64,000 bases of DNA from Ischnura elegans (taxonomy: Eukaryota > Arthropoda > Insecta > Odonata > Coenagrionidae). The position numbers and the translations under genes are program-made. This document shows positions 24,601-36,600 of this stretch, piece after piece. The notes under the pieces are model-generated. The model saw nothing but the letters and a program-made list of their open reading frames with translations, was not told where the DNA came from and did not search any database. The stretch covers positions 110,627,111 through 110,691,110 of the forward strand of contig NC_060247.1 in assembly GCF_921293095.1 (NCBI RefSeq), written 5' to 3'. Position 1 is the first letter of the stretch. Each line of letters starts with the position of its first letter.

Positions 24601-27600
24601 CGTATTAAAAAACATTCAACAGCCATTCTTTCTGCTCTTTCGTTGTATTGATTTTTTTGTTTAAATATATAATTTTTTCAATCAAATTAGATCTGATGTC
24701 TCCTCTATTCATTTTGTTAAAAACATATGTGCTTATCAGTTCTGATAAAATGTGTGCCTTCGTGCGTGGGAAGAGTTGGAAATTTAATTTCAGTAGATCC
24801 TTATCGTTAACACTTCCCGAACCGAAGGTGTCAAATTCTTTAAAAATGTTTGTTATGGTTTCTTAAAATACGTCATGGTTGCAACCCAGAACTGTGTGCG
24901 TCATGCCCTCATGCCCCTTACACTCCGGGCACTCGTCCTCTGTTCGTAGACCCAGTTTCCTTCTCATTGTATTAGTCACGAGGCATTCCGAACATATGAC
25001 GAACATAACGTCTGCCTCCTTCGCACCACTCCCCAGCCTGGAATAGTTTTCCCAAGTTTTGCTTACCCTTATGCGTGGAGTCGCTTTCAGCTCGTCCCTG
25101 AGTACGCTCTCATATATCTGCTTAGTAGTTTGCAGCCTGTCGTTATGTGCGTATTTGCTTTTGAAAATGTTTGCTTCGTGTAAAATTTTATTTAAGTACC
25201 TCAGTCCCCTTGCTTTCTTCATGGAATTTGCTAATAAACGTTTTCTTTGGTTGTTATTTGAGTGTAAAATCTTAGCGATATTTTTCACGGTTATAATGCG
25301 TGCCTTGATTTTAGTGTTAATAAGGTTTAGGCCACCATATTTTGGGGGCGCGTACAGTCTTTTTCTTTCGACTTTTTGAAGATAGCCTTTCCATATAAAA
25401 TTATTCGTCATTTTAATTATGTTTGCGTTTGCTTTTTCAGGCATTGGCCAGACGTGTGCCACATACCATAAGTTTGGGAACAGTATCTGATTAAGTAGTT
25501 TGATTTTAGACGTGATGTACGTGTTGTATTCCGCATATCCAAGTAGAATTTTACGGATTTTTCCCGTTGCTCTATCCCAGTTTTTATTAATAGTGGCGGC
25601 AAGGTCTTTCTCCCACCATAGCCCTAGGATGTTTTGGCCACTGACTTTATTCCAGCCTTTTGTGTCAGATAATTCCATTCCTTTTACTTGTATGAGTGTG
25701 GACTTGGTCGTGTTGATTTTCACGCCGATCGAAGTGTATTTTTTCATGATATCGCTTATTTTCTCGAGTTCCGATGCGTCTTTCACAAAAACGGTGATGT
25801 CATCGGCATATATGCACGATGTGTACGTTTTTCCGCACCTCCTGATTCCAATGCTGTGTTCAAGGTCCATGACCAGAGGTTCCATCGCCAAAAAGAAGAG
25901 CAACATCGACAACGGGCACCCCTGTCGGACCGAGTTTTTTATTATAAAATTATCAGATATTTTGTTTCTTATTTTTATTTGAGATGTGATTTCATGGTAA
26001 AGTGTTTGGATCATTCTTATAAGCCCTTCTGGAAAATGTTTTTCTCTTAAAATTTTTATAATCCATTCTGTTCCAATATTGTCAAAGGCTATTTCCAAGT
26101 CGATAGCTAAAATGCTTAAAGAATTTTCCTCCTTTGGCATACTACTATGCATGATGTCCCTGATTAAAGTACTAGCTTCTACTGAGGATTTCCCTTCTCC
26201 CCCTCCAAACTGATTTTCCAGGCCTGCGCCATCCATTATCATCGTCATTTTTTGGACTACTGTGTGAGCTAATATTTTATAATCGGTATTTAGTAAAGAG
26301 ATTGGTCTAAATTCCGTTATATGTTTTGCATTTCTCTTTTTTGGTATTAGCGTTATTATTGCGTTTTTCATTCGCGCACTCATTTCCCCTTTTCGCGCTA
26401 TGCTATTGAAAACCACGCAGAGAATGGGTTTTATTTGTTCCCAGAATGTCAAATAAAACTCATTTGGCAGGCCGTCCTCCCCGGGAGCGTTTCCCTTTTT
26501 AAGCTTTAGTTTCGTAGCGTCTATTTCCTGTTCCGTGATATTTGTCTCGAAGCGCTGCGTTTTTTCGGGGTTGAGTTTGGGGAGAGGAAGGACAGCCATT
26601 CCCCGTACTGGTGGTAGAGCCGGCTATATAATCTCGTCGCCTCCTCAAGCCGCTTTTCGGGGTCGTCTAGATCTCCTATTTCACCTCCGCTCGCATATTT
26701 TATCGTCTTCCGCAATTGTTCTACTGTCAGGGCTTCGGATTCACTTTTGTCATGACCTCGCTCCCATTCCCTAAGGGGCAAGCTTCACCTCCCGTCGGAA
26801 AATTTCTTTTTTGAGTTCTTTTATTTCGGCATTTACTCTGGGCGACCTGTTCTCTGTGTCTATTTGGTGTTGGAGCACCTCTCGATAGAAATCTATTGTT
26901 TCGTTTTTCTCCCTATATTATTCGCTAGTTAGTTTTTGTAATTTCTTTATGATACCTGTTTTAAAGATTTTTTCCCACCAAATTAAAGTGCCATTCTCGC
27001 TGAGAGCGTGATTTGAGAGTTGTAATATTTCGGTTTCAATACTTTTACACATTGTTACGTCTTTTAATAGGTTAGTATCTAAACGCCAATTTTTTTTTCT
27101 CCATATTGTTTACATTCCGTGCATCAAAGTCCATTTTAATTTTGATATGAATGGCGTGGTGATCCGAAATAGCTATAGGGGTCGTACTGTATTGTATGAA
27201 TTCGTTTTTTAGTTTCTTTGAAATAAAAATATAGTCAATTCAGTTTTGAGAGTGTGTTCCTATTCTTGTAAATTGTATTCTGTTTTGTACTGTATTTTTC
27301 CCGTATTCTATTGCGTCTATATTGCTAACTAAGGTTTTCAGTGTCTTGTTTATTCGGTGTCTTATTTTCTTGTTATTTGCCCCGCTGTCCTCTCTTCTGT
27401 ATATAGCGTTAAAATCTCCTCCCATTATCGCCATGTCCTTGAAAAGGCAGGCGTAGGGCAGAATTTCGCTAGCCAGGAACTCTCGCCTTTCTTCGCTCTT
27501 TTCATGTCCTGAAGGGACATATACGTTAATAAAGTATGTGTCTCCGATTTGCAATGCAGTTATTCTCCCGGTGGCATGACGACGAACATTTTTAACATTT

Positions 27601-30600
27601 AAAAACTTTTTTGTTAAAATTGCTGTACCTAATGAGGAGTCATCAGTATTGCCAAATATGCGGTAATTTTTGCTCTGCCAAGCAGGTGATTCTTTGTATT
27701 CTTGAATAAAGATGACATCTGTTTTTAAATCATTGTACATAAAATTTTGAATTTCCATGATTTTTAAGGCATTCGTGATTCCGGCCACATTCAGTGACGC
27801 TACCGTTATATCTCGCTTATTTGAAGAGGTACTCATTGTTCGTTTTTTTGGAAGGAAGTAAAACTTTCTCTATTACGTTGTTGAAACAAACGAAGGGCGT
27901 TTGCATGCGAAATTCGTATCTTAAAAAGGGTGTCCAAAAGGAGAAAAAAGTTAAATTTAAATGGCGAGGTTCGGAAAAAGAGTCCGGCCCTCGACATCGT
28001 TCATATAGACCAACTCTGAATTTAATACCTCCGTATTCTTTACATAAGACAAGGGTTTGTAGACATTTTACATTCATGGTTATAACTGAAGCAAGATAAG
28101 AGCTATTCAAATAATTTAACATTAACTTTAACAAAACTTTAAAGGATTTATTAATCATTTTCCTTTTTTACTTGATTTTTTTTGTTCCCTTTGCGGTCAC
28201 CCTCCTGGAATCTGATGCCCCGGTTCCTAAGCTGTTCGTTCCACCTCTTCTTTTTGGTAGGTGAGAGGTCCTTCCCGAATAGCTTTTTCAGTTCCGCAGC
28301 TACGGCTCTGTTCTTGGCCTCATCCTCGGTGAGGTTGAGGGGCGCGCTGCCGCTGGAGGCCGCCTCATCCTCCTCCCCTCGCTCAGACCACAATCTGCTT
28401 GTACCTGGTAGGGTAAGGAAAGAAGAAGGTGGAAAAACTCCCCCCAAGCACCCCCCCAACCTCCAGGAAAATTTCCTTTTCTCCCAGCACGTTATTTTGG
28501 TCATCGCTCACTCCCTCCTTCACGTCCATGATTTCAATAGACTCCACACTGCCTGACATACTCACTCCCTCCCTCACCTCCTTGATTTCATTAGACCCCC
28601 CATTGTCTGAGGCACTCACTCCCTCCCTCACTTCCATGTTTTCTGTAGACCCCTCATTGCCTGAGGCATTTATGAAATCATTTGTCCCCTCATCCACACC
28701 AGAATTTTTGTCAATTTCATCGTTGGGCTCTCCCGCCGTCACTACAGCTTCTTCCGTGTCCGTCTCAGAGGAAGAAGATCCTTCTCCTTCATTTTGTTCG
28801 CCTTTGGAACTTTTTTTCTGTGTGTTCTATTTCTCCTTTTCGACTTCTTCTTTATCCCCCTCTCTGATGCACTCACATGACTCACGTAGTTATTTTGCAA
28901 GACTTTTTCCCCACTTTCATCTGGTTTTGGTGTCTCCTCCGGCAATTTGACTCCGTCTTCCGCCGGGATATCCATCCCCTCCTTGTCTTCTTCCACCTTC
29001 CCAGAATTTTTTAGAGCACTAGCGTATGATGGCCCCGGCCTAGTTTCTGGGCACTGTAGCCTTAAGTGCTCCTCGCTTCCACACCTTGAGCACGTCAGCT
29101 TTTGCCCATATTAGTGGATAACTGCGCGTTCACCGCCAACACTTATTACACTAGATATATTTTCCGTAAGTGACATCTTGACGGTTCTAGTGCCCGTCAT
29201 CGTGCCCTGGTGTATACCATCGCCGCTCCACTTATTCTCTGAGTATCCACAGACTTTGCCGTATTTGCTCAGCGCTGCATCGACTTCCTCACGTGTTACC
29301 TCGAAAGGAAACTGACACACTTTAACAAAAGTATATCTTTTGCATATTGATTCACACCACTATGAGAAATTTTTGGTGCCTTTAGCCGGGAACTGAAACT
29401 TTTCACCCACTTTCACTATAATTCTTTCTAAGGTAGATTCCTGCTTGACTTTCACAAGGAATGACTTCCTTCCTGGACCCAGCTGGATGCCATAAATTTC
29501 CTCAGTTTTCAGCCCGAGGTCTCCAACAACTAGTTGGTGGACCTCCAGGACCGAAGGCGTTTCACTAACACTCTCGATGTTTACACGCAGAGTGTTCTTC
29601 CTTTCCACCGGCATTTTGCGTCGACTCGCACTGCGTTCACCGACACGAAAACGCTAACAGACCGCGTACCCCTGGTACAGGAGTGCGCACACAAATAGTA
29701 CACTTTTTGCCTTCACTGGAAAAGTAAGTCACTTCACCGGGAACGCAACACTACGCTCCCGGCGATCAAGCGCTCGATCGCCGCGGCAAGAAAACCCGCA
29801 GTCGCTGACTCACAACAGAGCTCCCATAAGACGTCCGCTCACTAGTCGGCTTCCCGGGCCAATGCGCAGACCACTACGCTATCCAGGTTCTTAAATTCCC
29901 ATGGCAATTATACCAGGCTCATGGTACTAGGTGTAAGGCCCTCGCGGTCCATCAAGGATATTTTATTATAGCCATTTGAGGGATATTTTATTAATTCTAC
30001 CACTATTCTATTATTAATATCAATTATTGAGTAATTTTGGTTAACTTAAAAAATTTTCTGAGCTCTGGAGGGGTGTGTCATCCCGCAAAACCCCCCTATC
30101 TGCGCCACTTGTTGAAGAGACGACGTATTGCGAAGAGAAAGTCAAATAAATTATAATTATCAATTGATTCAATTATGAAATTTAAGTAAGCCGAACATTT
30201 TTTTCAGGTTCTTCTAGCGCCTGTAATGCATTGCCTCTCCGATCAATTCTCACCGGACAAGGTGAACGAAACAGCAAGACTTTACAGCGACACTACTGCA
30301 TGCCTCTATTGCAAACACGTATGCAGGTGAGCAATAATACCTCATGTCTTACTCGAGCATTGCTGAAGTGAGATTTATTGTTCCACTGCATGAAATTTAG
30401 AAGTTAATACCTGATTGATTCAACTACCTCCGGAGGACTATTGACTTCACTTGTTCTTTATTAAACGAGGCCCAGGTGAGGACAAAATCCGGCCACCTCT
30501 TCCCTAGGACCTGGGCTCTTTTACATGATTAATTACTTTCATTTCAGTAATTCAGCTCAGATTAAGATATAACAATGGTTGATAGATGATTTTCTCAAAT

Positions 30601-33600
30601 CGTCCATTGAATATACCTATTTCATCTTCTTCATCTGATGGTTGACTTTTTTAGACATTAAATTGAGCTGGTCAAGTCAAGGTTGAGCCTCCTGTCACTA
30701 ATATCCCCCAGGAAGCCAGGATGCATGACATATTAAAAAAAACAGAAAGTGTCCATATATAATTAAATCCAGGCCAAAAAAATCTCATGAACACAACAAA
30801 TAACAAGTAAAAGAGGATGATAGGTAGATGATTACCCCTTATTGGATATAATACATTTTTTGATTAATTACCTTAAACTCATTTAAAATAATTACATTAA
30901 AAACAGATAAATCTTTTTTTAAAAATGTTTGTAAAAGTTAAAAAAAAATAATAAAGTCAATAAATAATTTTTTTAAAAATAACATATAAAAATTTAAATA
31001 AAATTAGGTCAAACAATAAATCCCGTAGCTCTTTAACGGTGTATATGATGGTAGACATTGTGATAATATACACCCAGTTAATAATTAATCACTCGATTAT
31101 ATTAAATAAGTAGAGAAACAATAGAAGAATAAAAGTCTAGGTTACTGGCATTGTATTGTACCATTTTAACAAATACGATTGCAACTTTTGTTTAGGCATG
31201 CTTTGTGTCAACCCATGCGGTGGGGATTTAAACATTCGGGAAAATGATACCATAAAAGATCATGGCACACGGGAAGTGCGATGATGAGGAGTTAATATCA
31301 TTTTGCATGCATTCCTTGTTTTACACATCGTGACGCTGCCATAGCGGATAGAAATTGGTATACGAGGGTAACCCGTTTAAGAGAATAACCACAGTTTTAA
31401 AATTCAAATTAAACCAGTGGAATTAGAACAATTTTACTATTTAAAATGAAAACTATTTTTCCACAGAGTCATCAAATTGATTCGAGCACTTGTTCTACCT
31501 TTTAAAAGTCTTGGCGATCCCCTCTTTATGAAAATCTGAATGAGGACAACCTGTCAATACGTATTAAAAAGATCTCAGTTATTCTTGAAACCCCGAAATC
31601 GTTGAGTCGTGAGTGTTTGTTCATCCATTTTTGTATAATCGTACCCAATGACGGACTACAATTTCACTCATATTGTTTTGGCCGTAAACCGCACTCAATT
31701 CACGATGAATTTCGGATGCTGAGTGACTTTTTGCAAAAAAAAAGTCTAGCATCACGCACTTTACGCGTAAAGGTTCACAATTCATTCTACAAACTCGGGC
31801 AAAATGAATTGCCATTAAAAATTACATTGGAGATAACATTCTCTTTAGATGCGTAAAGTTATTACAAGATCAAGCTAATTATGTATTTTCATGTTAATTT
31901 TTACGTAGCTAAGTTTTTAAGGGATTTATACCAATTAGATTTACTTGATACAAGGTTAAATGTGTCGGAATATTTCTTATCTGTGAGAGACTTAAAGAAA
32001 TTCTTCAATCCCACACCAGTATGTATACTTAAAATCTTTTCAACTTACAGCATTTAGATTCCGTGGTACCCTACCGCTAGATATGAATACGACTCGTAAA
32101 TCGTATTTACACAATCACTTAAAGAATGAATTTTCTTATTTGATAACCAGGATTAAGGAAAATTTGTCTTTTTTTGTTGTTGTCAAAACTTTCTATTGAT
32201 AGATGTGTTTGTTATGGTCGGTGAGAAAACTTATATTTTTGTGTTATTGATATTAAATATTTTATTGTATTGTTTTCCGAACATTTTTTTACTTGTTAAG
32301 CCTTTCTATGGTTTCTTCAAAGCCGGATATTTATTTTTTGCATCGCTGAATTGGTATATTTTTCACAGCGGAACATTATAAGCATTTCCTATTCTTTACA
32401 CTTAAAGGTTTTTCCTCCAGGACGATATGTACTCATTCATTCTTTCATCACTTGATATGCAAAAATTCAACTTGTCTCTATCATTATTTTGCTTTAATGC
32501 AGTTTTATAACCAAAAATGCTTATGCCATACTTAAAACATTCTTCCAGGACACGGGAGCAGATATGGGAGTGCATGAGACAAGGAGTCGAAAGCATGAAG
32601 GATTTCTCCAATAAATCGAAGACTATGATTCCATCCAGTGTGCAGTTGTTTAAGAATATCGTGAATTATTTCTGTGACAGTGAAGATGAAATGTTTCTTG
32701 GTAATTTTTAGTACCTACCTACGTTTTGTGATCACTGAAAAGATAACTTTCAATTTGAAGATAAATTTCGGCAACACGCCATTATATTTTTTAGCGCATT
32801 TTCTCATATATGGGAGAAAAAAGGTGCTTTGTATCCGGTTTGTCTGTATATGTACATATCTGTCCTCATTTTCACGTCAATTTACAGAACACCAAGCAAA
32901 GTAACATGATTTCAATGGCGGTTTTAGGTTCGGTATGGAATGTCATTTTCTATAACATATTAAGCTGCCTAGGTCTATTATCCACGACCTTAGCCTGAGG
33001 CATTGTTTGATTAGACATGATGAATTCTTTTTGTGATTTTCACGATTTTTGCGATATATTTTCAATACTTTTGGTTGTGATGTTAGGCAGAAGCTTGCAG
33101 AAGAATTCTCAAGTTCACCTAAGGTCACTAAAGGTCAGCCATAATCACCCAAGATGATTCAAGGTCACCAAAGTTCAAATCACAGTTATGACGATGTTTG
33201 CAAAATAACTTTATTGAAACTGATCACAACAAGAGAAAATGAGTCACTCACTGCAGAGAGTACTGACTTTTTTTTAATCTATCATAAACTTTTCAGGCTT
33301 AACCGACGAAGACATGAATTGTCTCAAGAATAGTTGGGACGAATGTAAATCAAATTTAGACTTCATCAGAAACATGGATGCTGTCGCGCTCTGCGAATTT
33401 GAAGATCCGGATGCTACTAATCTGTATACGATGGAATATGTCTGCAAGTAAGTACCTATATGCTGATAACAACGACAGGACGGTCGCTTCCGAGTGACTC
33501 ACGCTTTGGACGCAACACTACGCTTTAATTCCGCGGGCATTGTTGTAGCCCAAGTTCCCAACTATATCTCACGCTTTGGAGATATTTTAAGCGATCGATT

Positions 33601-36600
33601 TATGACCGGAATCACCCCGACGAACAATACAACCTTTTTTTTGGTAGCTCAATGCATTGGCTTCAAGTGGGGATGAGCAGTGGCGTTGCGAGGGATAGAG
33701 GACCAGGGGGTCCGGACCCCCATACCACTCCCCCAAAATATAGAAACAATATATACATTTCCTTCATAAAATGAACAATATTTTAAAAAATCATGAATTT
33801 ACAAAAGATTTCTTTGACGAATTAAGTTTTTTTTTCGATTATGAATGTAGTTAAAATTATTTTAAAACCCTCTGCTCAGTACCACGTTTTTCAAACATTC
33901 TCCATCCTGGTTTTGTGCCCCCCCCCCCCCCCCCCCCCAGAACGAAATTTCTGGCTACCCCACTCAATCAATAGCCGAATCAGTTTCCGATTTCGTCCTT
34001 GATTGACATAAATAGTGGCCGACGATCGAGTATTTACGATTGACTTATTAAAGTGAATGGTGAACGTTCAACATCTATCTACATCTATATAATACCCCGC
34101 AAGCCACCTAAAAGGCGTGTGGCAGGGGGTGTTAGGACACCAGCCGTTTACAGCTCAAAAAAAATGAAGTACTCTAACGAGGTTGGTACTAGCGTTTATT
34201 AAAGTCCTTTATGGTTCGGGGGAAAAACGAATTCCCATATCGATCCGTTCGGCAAAACATCTCTCTTAATTTATCGCTTCTATCGGACCTGGAAATATAG
34301 TGTGGCTCTAATATTATGTTCTCTGTGTCGCTCTTAAAGATATCCATTCTCATTTGTTCAACTAATCTAAGCCTAGCGGCAGCCTCCGAGTCTCCAATGG
34401 CTCCCAGCCTAATTCGCTTAACATCTGGGTAACGCTGTCTGTACGCCCGTAGCAGTTTTTGACGAAACGCGCAGCCTTCCTTTGTATTTTATTCAGTTCG
34501 CGGATTAAGTCTTTCTGCACCGGATCCCATACGCTCGCTGCATATTCAAGGTGCGGTCGGACGAGAGCGAAATAGCACCTTTCTTTCACTTTCTCATCCG
34601 AAAATCTTCCCACAATACGCTTGACGAATCCTAATTTCTTCAGGGCTATGCGGCAAATATTCTTTATATGTGTTCCCCACGTGAGGTTCGAGGTTATCGT
34701 AACTCCCAGGTATTTCACTTCGTCTGTTGCCTTTATGTTAATACCGTCCACTGCATAAACATCGTTAGAATTGGAAAAATTCCGCAAGAAATATAACGCC
34801 ATGCATTTGCTCAGATTAAGTTCGAGTCCCCACTCTTTGCTCCACAAATGAACGTTGTTTTGGTCAGATGATAGATTTTCATAGTCAGAGTGATCACTAA
34901 TTTCGCGATAGATGACAGCGTCGTCAGCAAATAAGCGTATTTTACTGCTAATGCGGGAGCAGATATCATTAATGTATATAATGAACAACAGGGGGCCGAT
35001 TACGCTTCGTTGTGGAACACCTGATGTAACTTTTACAACATCAGAGCTAATTCCGTCAAGAACTACTTTTTGTTTACGATCACTGAGAAAGTCGCGCATC
35101 GAGTTGATCGACCTCACTGAACGACCGGCTCCAGTAACTCTGGTAAAAATCTACTTAAACAAAAAAAATTTAAAGCACGGCACCATTTTCAGTGCATGTG
35201 TACTGTATTGGATTAAAGTTCGAATTATAACATTTTCTAGCATGTGGAGCTATACTTAAAATCAAGTAAACTTTTATAACTCAATAAACGAAAGTAACAC
35301 TGTCTTTCTTTTAATGCTTGTGTAAATAAAGCTTTCTCGGGTTTCCGCGCGTTTAAGAAAATCTAAAATCGCCGACCTTTGGGGTTCCGTCTCGTCACCT
35401 ATACTCAAGACTACTATTCTATTGTGGTCTTGAGAATGGTTGACGAGAAGGAACCCGAAACGTTGGTGCTCTCACATTTTCTTACCTGCGCGGAAACGCG
35501 AGAAAAGTTTAATTATTCTGATTGCCAGGAGAGTTTTAAATCATACATAATGATTGTGAAGCTTTTTATCTTTTTTCTTCTTCCAAAAAACTTCTTTTGC
35601 CATCCCTATCCTTCTTTTTATTTCTCGTATTCTTTTCCAGTCTTCTGTTATCAAAGTTTCCAAGTAGCCGTTGGTTCTCACATTCTCTATTTCACTTTAG
35701 TCTTCTTAACAGTTATTTTCATTCTATATTTTTTCATTCCTTCCTCCAACCCTGTTACCAATATCTGCAATGACTTTGTGTCCTCGGCTAAAACCACCAT
35801 ATCATCAGCAAATATAATGCATCTTATTTTTACTCCACCAATGCTTATTTCCTCTTCTCTTTCGTCCAACTTATCATGTCTTCAAAATTCAAATTGAACA
35901 GAGGTGGTGACTGACAACATCCTTGTGTAACCCCTCTACCTAGCTCCACCCATTCAGTGATGTTTTAATTCAATTTCACTGCTGCCTTTTGTCACAAATA
36001 CAATTCACTTATTAGTCTTCTTTCCTTCCAGTCCACTTTATTCATCTTCAAAGTTTCCATCAGTTTCTTCCAATTTGCCATACCGAAAGCCTTTTCTGGC
36101 TCTGGCAAAAATCTACTTAAAACAAAAAAGTTAAAATCATGGCCCTATTTTCAAAGCATGTGTGCTATAATGGAGTAAAAGGTCAAATTTTAATATTTTC
36201 CAGTAACTGTAGCACTAGTTAAATCAAGTAACTAAAGGAACACGGTCTTTCCTTTATTGCTTGCGTTGTATTTTTATCATCGGGAGAGAGATTACCTATT
36301 ATTTATTACGTTTATATAGCCATTAAGACTATATAATGCGTGTAAGGCCTGAATCATACGATATTTTTTTTTCAATTCATTCCGAGGGACAGCTCCAGCG
36401 ATTGCTCGTATGATAGTGGGAAAAACTGACCACCACTGGCGAACATTTTCCGCGATTGCACTGCAAATGGAAATCCCATCCCTCGGCACATCCACTTTTC
36501 CGCCGCTGAAATCAGGGGGACCGCATACGATTAGAGGAGACTCAATTCATCCCATAGAAGGCTGATTTCTGCGGCCACTTCGTATTTTAATCGACTTTCA

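Larger units (their letters stand above)
24480..29640 (-). mobile_element. L1/Tx1-like LINE inserted in intron 2 of copy B
   Basis: Near full-length element in the opposite sense to the gene: a GC-rich 5' region (about 29625-29830), ORF1 (29614 to about 28151), ORF2 (27836-24863) and a 3' AT-rich tail. It accounts for most of the extra length of intron 2. Exact ends and target duplication could not be fixed. Gene-homologous sequence resumes near 30010. A tRNA-like block at 29841-29890 (minus strand GATAGCGTAGTGGTCTGCG) sits between. Confidence 0.75.

Noticed and set aside
25500-26050. Plus-strand ORFs of 120-160 residues
   Set aside because: Antisense shadows of the LINE reverse transcriptase.
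24863-26599. The 578-residue open frame as a host gene
   Set aside because: It is LINE reverse transcriptase (YADD, RQGCPLS) in a broken element with upstream endonuclease and zinc-knuckle ORF1.
28182-28950. Serine/proline-rich plus-strand ORFs (124 and 173 residues)
   Set aside because: They are antisense to the Glu/Gly/Lys-rich ORF1 of the LINE; low-complexity complement explains the open frames.
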